From Candidatus Acidiferrum typicum (GTDB taxonomy: Bacteria > Acidobacteriota > Terriglobia > Acidiferrales > UBA7541): 13,265 nucleotides of DNA. The notes below the pieces were generated by a model that saw only the letters and a list, made by a program, of their open reading frames with translations, searched no databases and was not told the DNA's origin. The DNA is taken from assembly GCA_025463105.1 (NCBI GenBank), contig JAOAPW010000466.1, positions 1-13,265 of the forward strand, read 5' to 3'. Of this stretch, positions 1-6,955 are shown piece by piece (the first letter of the stretch is position 1; every line of letters begins with the position of its first letter). The translations under genes and the position numbers were made by a program.

Positions 1-33
1 GGAGACGATCTCGCAGCCTAAAAGAACATTGGA

Positions 34-1032
34 TCACGTACGGAGGCATTCAGCCCAGACCGCATGAGACATCTCGCCGAGCAATGGCGCCTCTTCGTTG
101 ACCACCATCAGAAAGGGGATCTGCTCGAGCATGTCGCTCAATTTTTCTTTTTCACAGAACGAACGAAAAAACTCACCGTCTTCCATTTTCTTGCGAATCA
201 TTAAAGCGATACCACCGGCGATCCAGACGCCGCCGCGGGCAAGGGACTTCAACGCGAGGTTACCGGCTTCCGCGCCATACATAACCGTCCAGAGGTCAAG
301 CGTCTCCACGCAAACCGGACACTTCCTCTCCAATGCTAAGTGCGTGATTTCCGGGGCGGCATCGTCCTCGGTGCCAGTGAAGCTGGGGTGCCGCACGGAC
401 GGATCAAGAAATTCGTGTATTGTGCGAAATCCCCGTCCGGATAGAATCAACTCGACGCTTACGTACTCGTTGCCCTTTTTCATGTAACGCAAAAGCTCGA
501 TTTCGCGTTCGGTACGTGGCGCAAAGTCCGTGTGACCCCCTTCAGTGCTGGCCACGGCGTAGCGATCTCCATTCCAGAAGAGGATGGATTCTCCCAGCCC
601 GGTACCGGCGGCGATGAGTGCCTGAGTGGCTTTCGGCGCCGGCACGCCCCGGTTGAGAATTGCGATTTCCGACGGGCTCAACAGTGCCAGGCTGTGCGCA
701 GTTGCTTCCAAGTCATTCAACAAAACAATGTGGCGGGTAGCAAGTTGCGCGGCCAACGCGGCTCCGTCCACAGTCCATGGGAGGTTGGTCGCCTTCACGC
801 GATATTCGATAACAGGACCGGCCACGCCAAAACCCGCGGCTTCAATTGTTTCCGCGCCAGTTTCTTCCGTTCCGTTGGGGATTTCACTCAGAAATTTCGC
901 GACGACGGCCTCAAAAGAGGAAAATTTGCGGCTTTCATATCTGCGCTTGGCGATTTGCCGGTATTCCCCTGCGCTGACTCGATACACGGCGAGATTGCAC
1001 TTGGTACCGCCAACATCCCCGGCCAGAATCAT
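34..1032 (-). CDS. glk: Glucokinase (Glk family)
   Basis: Cytoplasmic ATP-dependent glucokinase, converting glucose to glucose-6-phosphate, the substrate of the zwf product encoded two genes upstream in the same operon. Visible in the 332-aa protein: the N-terminal phosphate-binding motif GDVGGTK (residues 5-11), NDLEA with the probable catalytic Asp at 107, the second phosphate loop AAGTGLG (141-147), EGGHTDFAP (164-172) and the C-terminal GGVWIAGGI (267-275). This pattern fits the bacterial Glk family (E. coli Glk is about 320 aa) better than ROK kinases, because the ROK zinc-binding cysteine cluster is not seen. The ATG overlaps the pgl stop as ATGA, so translation is probably coupled. It is the last gene of the operon seen here; only 33 nt follow before the window edge, so a further gene or terminator cannot be judged. 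Specificity for glucose over other hexoses is inferred from the family and context. Confidence 0.94.
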   Translation of the reverse strand: MILAGDVGGTKCNLAVYRVSAGEYRQIAKRRYESRKFSSFEAVVAKFLSEIPNGTEETGAETIEAAGFGVAGPVIEYRVKATNLPWTVDGAALAAQLATRHIVLLNDLEATAHSLALLSPSEIAILNRGVPAPKATQALIAAGTGLGESILFWNGDRYAVASTEGGHTDFAPRTEREIELLRYMKKGNEYVSVELILSGRGFRTIHEFLDPSVRHPSFTGTEDDAAPEITHLALERKCPVCVETLDLWTVMYGAEAGNLALKSLARGGVWIAGGIALMIRKKMEDGEFFRSFCEKEKLSDMLEQIPFLMVVNEEAPLLGEMSHAVWAECLRT

Positions 1033-1895
1033 TTGTTTCTCCCGGGATTTGGACGTGATTTCCCCGGAGCCTTGTCGTTAGGTGAGCTAGCCGTTTGCAG
1101 AGTGCCTGATTCGAGCAGGGCGGCTGCCGCTTGGTCCACCAGGAACAACTTCGAGCCGTCGTCGCGAGGCTGGACCATTTGCGCTGGATACGGTGGATCG
1201 GCGTTCCCCAACAGCACGGCCCGGAGGATTTCCGACTTCTCGGCGCCGACCACGAGAAAGACCACGCGCAACGCCGCATCAAGCACGGGTAACGTCAATG
1301 TCATGCGGCGGGCATTGAGTTTCGCCACCATTGGGGTGCTCACCCATCGAGATGTTTGCCGGGTGACGCGCGTGCCCGGAAAAAGCGAAGCAGTGTGCCC
1401 ATCGGCGCCCATGCCAAGAAGAATCATATGGAATCGCGGGAAGCCACGATCGTCAAGCTCCAAATATTGTCGCAGCACTTCCTCATAGTCGTGCGCCGCG
1501 CGACCGATATTCGCTTTCTCGGCCTCCATGCGGTGTACGTTGCTAAGCGGAATGGGAACGCGGAGAAGCAGTTCGCGGCGCGCCATGCCGTAGTTGCTGT
1601 CCGGATGGTCGGGAGGCACTGCGCGCTCATCGCTCCAAAAAACGTGTACCTTAGCCCAGTCGACTTGGCCCCGGAATTCGGGAGAAGCGAGAAATTGGAA
1701 CATCGCGCGAGGTGTGTTGCCGCCCGATAACGCGACCATGAACTGACCGAAGCGCGAAATCGCCTGCCAGGCATAGTCCACGAAAAGCCGTGCCGCCGCG
1801 CGCGCAACTTCTTCCGGATTTGGATACACCAGTACCCCGGGAAGAATTTCCCGCGGACCTGCTTTCGCGTTAAGGTTTTCGCCAGTGTCGGCCAT
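1029..1895 (-). CDS. pgl: 6-phosphogluconolactonase
   Basis: Hydrolyses 6-phosphogluconolactone to 6-phosphogluconate, the second step of the oxidative pentose phosphate pathway, between Zwf and Gnd. The 288-aa protein (DevB/SOL family, usual length 230-270 aa) shows SGGNTP (57-62), WSDERAV followed by DSNYG (from residue 87) and GMGADGHTASLFPG (161-174), which are the family's sugar-phosphate-binding and catalytic motifs. The open frame extends upstream to 1985, but the first 30 residues would lie wholly within zwf and have no family character. The ATG at 1893-1895 has GGAG four bases upstream and begins a plausible N terminus, so I chose it. The gene then overlaps the zwf end by 26 nt and the glk start by 4 nt, indicating translational coupling on both sides. 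A GC-rich hairpin lies just upstream of this start in the message. Confidence 0.93.
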   Translation of the reverse strand: MADTGENLNAKAGPREILPGVLVYPNPEEVARAAARLFVDYAWQAISRFGQFMVALSGGNTPRAMFQFLASPEFRGQVDWAKVHVFWSDERAVPPDHPDSNYGMARRELLLRVPIPLSNVHRMEAEKANIGRAAHDYEEVLRQYLELDDRGFPRFHMILLGMGADGHTASLFPGTRVTRQTSRWVSTPMVAKLNARRMTLTLPVLDAALRVVFLVVGAEKSEILRAVLLGNADPPYPAQMVQPRDDGSKLFLVDQAAAALLESGTLQTASSPNDKAPGKSRPNPGRNK

Positions 1896-3420
1896 CGCGC
1901 TCCAGGAGTTCGTCGGCTTCCCGGGGACCCCAGGTCCCCGCCGCGTAATTGGGAAATTTTGGTTTGTGCGATTCAAAATACTCAAGAATGGGATTCACCA
2001 GCGCCCAGGCCGCTTCCACGCCGTCGGCGCGGTCAAATAGCGTCGCGTCGCCCCGCATGCAGTCATTGATCAATGTCGCGTAAGCGCTGCGTTCGCCGCC
2101 TCCAAATTCCTTCTGGTAGCTGAATTCCATCGTCACCGTTTTCAATTTCATTTCCTGGCCGGGCAATTTTGCATGGAAAGAAATCGAAATTCCTTCGTCG
2201 GGCTGAACGTTCAGCACCAGGGTATTTGACGAAAGATCCTGCCCGCGAAATACCAGGTGCGGCGCTTTCCGGAACTGAATCGCGATTTCAGTCACCCGGC
2301 TCGGAAGTCGCTTGCCCGTCCGAAGATAAAACGGAACACCGGCCCAGCGCCAGTTGTCGATTTGAATTTTTGCCGCGACGAAGGTTTCTATATTCGAATC
2401 CTTCTTGACGCCGGGCTCTTGCCTGTACCCCGCCAGTAGAGAAGAGTTTCCCGGCATGCTACCTGGACCGTATTGCCCGCGGACCACATCGGTCTCGATA
2501 CTTGCCTCGGTGAAAGGTCGAATCGACTGCAGCACCTTAATTTTTTCGTTGCGCACGGCCGTAGCGTCAAATGCCGCGGGCGGTTCCATGGAGACCAGCG
2601 AAGTCAATTGCAGCATGTGGCTTTGAATCATGTCCCGCGTAGCGCCGGCGGTTTCGTAAAATGCCGCGCGCTGTTCCACGCCGAGTGTTTCCGCTGCCGT
2701 GATTTGCACGTGGTCCACGTAATTCCGGTTCCATAGCGGCTCGAAAATCCCGTTTCCAAAGCGCAGCACCAACAGGTTCTGCACCGTATCTTTTCCCAGG
2801 TAGTGATCGATGCGGTAGACCTGCGGCTCGTCGAACACTTCGAGGACGGCTTTATTCAGCTTTTGTGCCGATTCGAGGTCCCGGCCAAACGGTTTCTCGA
2901 TGATGATGCGAACCCAGGATTTCCCGTTCGTGTTCTTCGCGAGGCCAGCCTTGTGGAGTTGCTCAATGATCAGCGGATAGATATCCGGAGGCGTGGCCAG
3001 ATAGAACAAACGGTTCCCGTTGAGTTTGTGTGCGCGATCCAGTTCTTCCAGGCGCTGCTTCAGTTTTTGAAACGCTTCGGGATGATGATATTCGCCGGAT
3101 ACGAAAGCGAGGGCCTGCGCGAATTCCTTGCACTGCACTTCATCATTATTCGTACCGGGCTCGGCGAATTTCTTTATGGAATCGATTGCCGATTTCTGAA
3201 ATGCGTCGTCGGTCATGGCAGTCCGTGCGAATCCTATGATTGCGAATCGCCGCGCCAGGCAATTCTGCGCTGCCAGACTGTACAGAGCCGGAATCAGTTT
3301 CCGGCGTGAGAGATCACCCGAGGCCCCAAAGATCACGATGGTGCAAGGGTCCGCAGGTGTGCGCGAACTCCTTTTTGCTGGGGCATCAACTGTGGCGACA
3401 GTGTTTTTGCCTGAATTCAT
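1870..3420 (-). CDS. zwf: Glucose-6-phosphate 1-dehydrogenase
   Basis: Oxidises glucose-6-phosphate to 6-phosphogluconolactone with reduction of NADP+ (or NAD+), the committed step of the oxidative pentose phosphate pathway; cytoplasmic. With the start used here the protein has 516 aa, normal for the family. Seen: nucleotide-binding GASGDLSRRK (32-41), EKPFG (175-179), the active-site signature RIDHYLGK (203-210), and MIQSH with the probable catalytic His at 268. The open frame reaches 3468, but the ATG at 3418-3420 has GAGGA seven bases upstream, overlapping the gnd stop codon, whereas the longer start would overlap gnd by 38 nt; the shorter form is therefore preferred. It lies 10 nt after gnd and overlaps pgl by 26 nt. 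An N-terminal tail of about 25 residues precedes the Rossmann fold. Cofactor choice cannot be fixed from sequence alone. Confidence 0.96.
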   Translation of the reverse strand: MNSGKNTVATVDAPAKRSSRTPADPCTIVIFGASGDLSRRKLIPALYSLAAQNCLARRFAIIGFARTAMTDDAFQKSAIDSIKKFAEPGTNNDEVQCKEFAQALAFVSGEYHHPEAFQKLKQRLEELDRAHKLNGNRLFYLATPPDIYPLIIEQLHKAGLAKNTNGKSWVRIIIEKPFGRDLESAQKLNKAVLEVFDEPQVYRIDHYLGKDTVQNLLVLRFGNGIFEPLWNRNYVDHVQITAAETLGVEQRAAFYETAGATRDMIQSHMLQLTSLVSMEPPAAFDATAVRNEKIKVLQSIRPFTEASIETDVVRGQYGPGSMPGNSSLLAGYRQEPGVKKDSNIETFVAAKIQIDNWRWAGVPFYLRTGKRLPSRVTEIAIQFRKAPHLVFRGQDLSSNTLVLNVQPDEGISISFHAKLPGQEMKLKTVTMEFSYQKEFGGGERSAYATLINDCMRGDATLFDRADGVEAAWALVNPILEYFESHKPKFPNYAAGTWGPREADELLERDGRHWRKP

Positions 3421-3430
3421 TTGCTTGTCC

Positions 3431-4345
3431 TCACTTTTTTGCCGCCGCCTTGATCGCGTGGCCGCCAAACTGATTTCTCATTGCCGCGAGCAGCTTGTCC
3501 GCATAGGAATCGGTATCGCGCGACGTCAGCCGCTGCAACAGCGACAATGTTATCACCGGCGCAGGCACATCGAGATCGATCGCCTCGGCGACGGTCCAGC
3601 GGCCCTCGCCCGAATCCGAGACATAAGGCGCGATTCCCGCCATCTCCGCATTTTCTTTCAACGCTATGCTCAGCAGGTCCAGCAACCAGGATCGCACCAC
3701 GCTTCCCGTCCGCCAGATTTCGGCTACCTGGTGCATGTCGAGGGCTAATTCTTTTTTCTTTTTCAGAATCGCGAACCCCTCCGCGTACGCCTGCATCATG
3801 CCGTATTCGATTCCGTTGTGCGCCATCTTGACGAAGTGCCCGGCGCCGGATGGCCCCACGTGTCCCCAACCCTGATCCTTCGCCGGGGCGAGCGTTTCAA
3901 ACAAGGGACGCAGTCGTTCGACCGTAGCCTTTTCTCCGCCGACCATCATTGCGTAGCCTTCCTTCAGGCCCCAGATTCCACCGCTGGTGCCCACGTCCGC
4001 AAACGCGAATCCCTGCTCCTCTAAAGCCGCCGCTCGGCGTTGCGTATCTTTATAATTACTGTTCCCGCCGTCAATCAGGATATCGTCCTTCGTTAGATGC
4101 GGCACGAGCGCCGCAATCGTTTCGTCGACCGGCGCGCCCGATGGAACCATAATCCATACAGCTCTGGGACGCGCAAGCTTTCCAGCGAGGCTTGCCAACG
4201 AATCGGCTCCCTCGGCGCCCGCCGCAACGACGCGCGCTACGGCAACCGCGTCACGATCGTAACCGACCACGCGGTGTTTACCACGCACCAGTCGCTCCAC
4301 CATATTCGCGCCCATTCGCCCCAAACCGACCATTCCGAGTTCCAT
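3431..4345 (-). CDS. gnd: 6-phosphogluconate dehydrogenase, decarboxylating, short type
   Basis: Oxidative decarboxylation of 6-phosphogluconate to ribulose-5-phosphate. At 304 aa it belongs to the short bacterial form (YqeC/GntZ/GndA type, about 300 aa) rather than the 470-aa E. coli type. Seen: Rossmann motif GLGRMG (7-12), DGGNSNYKD (92-100), GTSGGIWGL (119-127), and the catalytic helix GAGHFVKMAHNGIEYG containing K173, N177 and E180. The second strand ends in YDRD with Asp 30, an acidic residue where NADP-type enzymes usually carry Asn/Arg/Thr. This suggests NAD+ preference, as reported for several short forms; that is inference. Start: ATG at 4343-4345 with a strong GGAGG five bases upstream. 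It lies 13 nt after the HAD gene and 10 nt before zwf, so it is part of the same operon. Confidence 0.94.
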   Translation of the reverse strand: MELGMVGLGRMGANMVERLVRGKHRVVGYDRDAVAVARVVAAGAEGADSLASLAGKLARPRAVWIMVPSGAPVDETIAALVPHLTKDDILIDGGNSNYKDTQRRAAALEEQGFAFADVGTSGGIWGLKEGYAMMVGGEKATVERLRPLFETLAPAKDQGWGHVGPSGAGHFVKMAHNGIEYGMMQAYAEGFAILKKKKELALDMHQVAEIWRTGSVVRSWLLDLLSIALKENAEMAGIAPYVSDSGEGRWTVAEAIDLDVPAPVITLSLLQRLTSRDTDSYADKLLAAMRNQFGGHAIKAAAKK

Positions 4346-4358
4346 TAATCCCTCCGAA

Positions 4359-4979
4359 TTATTTTCCGTCTACGGTCACGCCGTTGGCCTGCAAATCCTG
4401 CCGCAATTGCGCCGCATTTTCAAAATGAATCGTACGCATCCCCATTTGCCGCGCGCACTCCAGGTTCAAGGCCCGGTCGTCAATGAACAAACATTCATCG
4501 GCGCGCCGCTGTGTCACTTCAAGCGCTAAACGGTAAATTGCTTCGTCTGGTTTTCGTATGCGCACGAAACAGGAACTGAAAAACGCCTCGAATTCCCGGC
4601 GCAGATTAAATTGTTCGATCCTTCTGACGTTGAGTTCGAGTGGCTCGTTGTTGATCGTGGCAAGGAGATATTTTCTCGTCTGCGCCAGCGCCGAAAGAAC
4701 CGCGCGTGATTCCGGAAACTCTTCCGACTGCGCAAATATAAAAGCGATGAATTCGTCTCGCGTAAATGCGCGCTTGCGGTAGAACACCGTCCGTTGCAGA
4801 TAAGTATCCAGTGTAATCTGGCCAGTCTCAAACGCGGGACTCGCCAGCTCGTGGCGGTCCTGAAAATCCTCCCAGTCCAGTCCGAACTTTTTTGCGGCGT
4901 CAGCGCGGGCTGCGCGGTCCCAGCCGTTTGATAAGATCACTCCGCCGACATCCCAGAATAGCGCCGTCACATCTCCCAT
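4359..4979 (-). CDS. HAD-IA family hydrolase, YihX-like phosphatase
   Basis: Haloacid dehalogenase superfamily protein, 206 aa with the start used here. Seen: motif I FWDVGGVIL with nucleophile Asp 10, motif II Thr 108 in LATINNE, motif III Lys 143 in RIRKPDEA, and motif IV IDDR with Asp 167/168. Motif I is D-x-G-x-V, lacking the usual second Asp; this is the pattern of the YihX and epoxide-hydrolase N-terminal branch. E. coli YihX is an alpha-glucose-1-phosphate phosphatase, so a sugar-phosphate substrate would fit this operon, but that is inference. A longer frame starts at 5012; the ATG at 4977-4979 is preferred because of the purine-rich GAGGGGGAG just upstream. It is the first gene of the operon, 13 nt before gnd, and divergent from yggX. 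Confidence 0.85.
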   Translation of the reverse strand: MGDVTALFWDVGGVILSNGWDRAARADAAKKFGLDWEDFQDRHELASPAFETGQITLDTYLQRTVFYRKRAFTRDEFIAFIFAQSEEFPESRAVLSALAQTRKYLLATINNEPLELNVRRIEQFNLRREFEAFFSSCFVRIRKPDEAIYRLALEVTQRRADECLFIDDRALNLECARQMGMRTIHFENAAQLRQDLQANGVTVDGK

Positions 4980-5093
4980 AGCGCTCCCCCTCTGACTGCC
5001 TTGCAAGACCATCCTAATATCTCACAAGTTTGGTTTTCACCCGAACTTGCAGTATCGTAGTGTGAGCAAATCGAGCCGACCGATGGAGGAAAA
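4980..5093. promoter_or_regulatory. Divergent promoter region between the pentose phosphate operon and yggX
   Basis: This 114-bp gap must drive both the leftward operon and rightward yggX. On the plus strand TTGGTT (5030-5035), a 17-nt spacer and TATCGT (5053-5058) form a moderate sigma-70-like candidate for yggX, about 35 nt before its start. An imperfect dyad with 9-nt arms (5025-5033 and 5041-5049, CAAGTTYGG, one mismatch, 7-nt centre) overlaps the candidate -35. A further CTCACA (5021-5026) / TGTGAG (5061-5066) pair flanks it. I could not pick a convincing leftward promoter by eye. The operator role is inferred from position and symmetry only. Confidence 0.4.
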
Positions 5094-5432
5094 ATGGCAG
5101 ATGATTCCTGTGGACCGGTAAAACCTGCGGCTCCGAGCGTGCCGGCAAAGCCCGGCTCTCGCATTGTGCATTGCGTGAAATTCGACAAAGATATGCCCGG
5201 CCTCGACCGCATTCCGTGGAAGGGCGATCTGGGCAAGCGTGTGTACGAAAGTGTCTCGCAGGAAGCCTGGAAAATGTGGATCGAGCACTCCAAAATGCTC
5301 ATGAACGAATATCGCCTGAATCCACTGGACCCTCAATCCCAAAAAATAATGGAAGAGCAGATGGAACAGTTTTTCTTCGGTGAAGGCGCAAAGCTTCCGG
5401 AAGGATACGTCGCGCCCAGGGCCAAAGGCTAA
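5094..5432 (+). CDS. yggX: Fe(2+)-trafficking / oxidative damage protection protein
   Basis: YggX family: a small cytoplasmic protein that in enterobacteria protects iron-sulfur clusters from oxidation and limits labile iron. The core from about residue 23 matches the family along its length: HCVKF with Cys 27 (equivalent to the N-terminal conserved Cys of E. coli YggX), WKGDLGKRVYESVSQEAWKM (42-61), MLMNEYRLN (68-76) and EEQMEQFFF (87-95). At 112 aa it is about 20 residues longer than the usual 90 because of an N-terminal Pro/Ala-rich extension with one extra Cys (residue 6). The start is well supported by GGAGG followed by four bases before the ATG. It is divergent from the pentose phosphate operon and tail-to-tail with the ATP-grasp gene, whose stop codon overlaps its own (5429-5432). 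Confidence 0.92.
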   Translation: MADDSCGPVKPAAPSVPAKPGSRIVHCVKFDKDMPGLDRIPWKGDLGKRVYESVSQEAWKMWIEHSKMLMNEYRLNPLDPQSQKIMEEQMEQFFFGEGAKLPEGYVAPRAKG

Positions 5433-6724
5433 CTCGCTATCCCCGCACCCGGGAGTTTTCGCGTCACCGGATGCTCTACCGGAAGTCTCGGCACAATCTC
5501 AAATTTTAGATGCCCGTGTGCGAGTCGGAGCGCCGATTCGACTTCGGCAGGCGATGCTCCGCGCGCGAAAATGAATCCGAGATAGCTTGATCCTTCCGGC
5601 CACGCTGCGATGAAATCGTGCAGACGCGCTGTAATTTGCACGTCGTCAATTCCGGGAGTCGCGCGAGCCAGTTCTTCGCCCTCCAGGCCTTCCAGCACTC
5701 CCGATGCGGGAACGGGAATCATCATCACCCCCGATGCATCGTCCACGCGATCAAGATCGCTGCCCTCCATTCGCAACGCGTGGCGCACGAGCAGTTCTTC
5801 CAGCAGAATTCGCTTCGGTCCAAATCGCAATGCGCGCGAACACAATCCACCAATCGGTCTCGGCGCCGCCTCCAGCACCCACGGTCCCTGTTCGTTCACG
5901 CGAAATTCGGCGTGCACGGGTCCGTGTTCCAGGCCCAAGGCTCGAACCGTTGCCGTCGCGCACTCTGCGATGCGCTCCTGCATCTCTTCCGGTAATCGCG
6001 ACGGCGTGACGTAGATTGATTCTTCGAAGTAGGGTCCTTCAAGCGGGTCCGGCTTATCGAAAATCGCCAGCACGCGCAATTTTCCGCGCGTGAGCAGACC
6101 TTCGACCGCAATTTCCGATCCGGAAATATATCGTTCTACGAGCAAACGGTCGAGTTCCGCTTCGTGCGTGACCTGAATCTCAGGAGATTCAAGCAGTCTC
6201 CGAATCCGTTCTACGGCTGCACGGAATTCTTCAGGATTGTTCGCGCGGATTACGCCCTGGCTTCCCGCCAACCGCAAAGGTTTTACGACGGACGGAAATT
6301 GGACTCGAGGAAGAATGCGCTCCAGCCGCTTGTCGAGACGAAACGAGAAAAATCCCGGCACCGGGACACCGGCATCCCGCAGGATTTCGCGCTGCCGCAG
6401 TTTGCTTCGGCAATTCTCGACCGCCTCGGGATGATTGTGGGCCAGACCAAGAGCGCGCGCAGCATACGCGGCCGTCGTGGTCGCCCGGTCGCCCAGGGCG
6501 ACCAGTCCATCCACGGGCCGCACCAGCGATTGCGACACGATGCGCCGCGCGGCGTCCTCCGGCCGATCGAAATGCAGCGCAATCGCCCCGTCCGACCAGG
6601 GATCTTCGAGCTGATGGCAACGGTCGCTCGCAAACACAACGTCAACGCCCAGACCGCGCGCAGCTTCAGCGAAGCTACGCGTCTGATAGCCAAGCTTGCT
6701 CGCGAGAATGAGAAGACGGCTCAT
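5429..6724 (-). CDS. ATP-grasp domain ligase, partner of the CCAEP-tail radical SAM protein
   Basis: Predicted carboxylate-amine or similar ATP-dependent ligase of the ATP-grasp superfamily, 431 aa, resembling L-amino acid ligase-type proteins with an extra C-terminal domain. Seen: an N-terminal Rossmann-like region (1-110), the linker NCRSKLRQREILRDAGVPVP (104-123), an ATP-binding strand SVVKP with Lys 148, LVERYISGSEIAVEG (195-209), GPVHAEF (268-274) and the metal-site segment LEAAPRPIGG (284-293). In that last segment the Asn usual in E-x-N ATP-grasps is Ala. The C-terminal part (from about 330) includes PEGSSYLGFIFARG. The longer frame to 6784 adds 20 unlikely residues; the ATG at 6722-6724 begins a normal MSRLLILASK strand, though its ribosome site is weak. 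The gene lies 231 nt downstream of the radical SAM gene on the same strand. The substrate is unknown. Confidence 0.83.
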   Translation of the reverse strand: MSRLLILASKLGYQTRSFAEAARGLGVDVVFASDRCHQLEDPWSDGAIALHFDRPEDAARRIVSQSLVRPVDGLVALGDRATTTAAYAARALGLAHNHPEAVENCRSKLRQREILRDAGVPVPGFFSFRLDKRLERILPRVQFPSVVKPLRLAGSQGVIRANNPEEFRAAVERIRRLLESPEIQVTHEAELDRLLVERYISGSEIAVEGLLTRGKLRVLAIFDKPDPLEGPYFEESIYVTPSRLPEEMQERIAECATATVRALGLEHGPVHAEFRVNEQGPWVLEAAPRPIGGLCSRALRFGPKRILLEELLVRHALRMEGSDLDRVDDASGVMMIPVPASGVLEGLEGEELARATPGIDDVQITARLHDFIAAWPEGSSYLGFIFARGASPAEVESALRLAHGHLKFEIVPRLPVEHPVTRKLPGAGIAS

Positions 6725-6777
6725 GCAATAATCTTTTCCCTGACGTTGTATCGGAGCTCGATGGGGAGCGGGTCTTC

Positions 6778-6877
6778 GCAGCACAGACTTCAGTCTGTGT
6801 GGTTTTGATTTTAGTCGCGCACTAGCGAAGGTGCGCGCAACTCAATTCAAAAGCACACAGACTAAAGTCTGCGCTAC
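6778..6877. repeat. Nested inverted repeat (REP/MITE-like, CAGACT palindromes)
   Basis: Two 30-nt arms (6778-6807 and 6848-6877) are inverted copies with four mismatches. Each arm holds its own palindrome: CACAGACT-TC-AGTCTGTG at 6782-6799 and CAGACT-AA-AGTCTG at 6858-6871. Between them lies a perfect 7-bp stem, CGCGCAC (6816-6822) with GTGCGCG (6831-6837). The whole 100-nt unit could fold as one long hairpin. It sits between the radical SAM and ATP-grasp genes, where it could act as a processing or partial termination site. Its membership of a dispersed acidobacterial repeat family is from general recollection, not a search. Confidence 0.75.
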
Positions 6878-6955
6878 AGCCAGCCTATCTTAATCCTCGG
6901 TCTGCGCAAATTGAAATGACCCGCCGTCATATCAAATTCTTGTGAGAAATGAGCG

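Noticed and set aside
532..1488. Long plus-strand open frame (318 aa) opposite glk and pgl
   Set aside because: It lies wholly antisense to two well-supported genes, is low-complexity Arg/Ser/Ala-rich and shows no family motif; a shadow of GC-rich coding.
1896..1985. Longer pgl start at 1985
   Set aside because: The added 30 residues lie inside zwf and do not look like the family N terminus; the ATG at 1895 has its own GGAG.
2803..3309. Plus-strand open frame (168 aa) opposite zwf
   Set aside because: Antisense to the clear zwf gene with no recognisable domain or ribosome site.
6164..6808. Plus-strand open frame (214 aa) opposite the ATP-grasp gene
   Set aside because: Mirror of coding sequence; its end runs into the palindromic repeat, and no motif is present.
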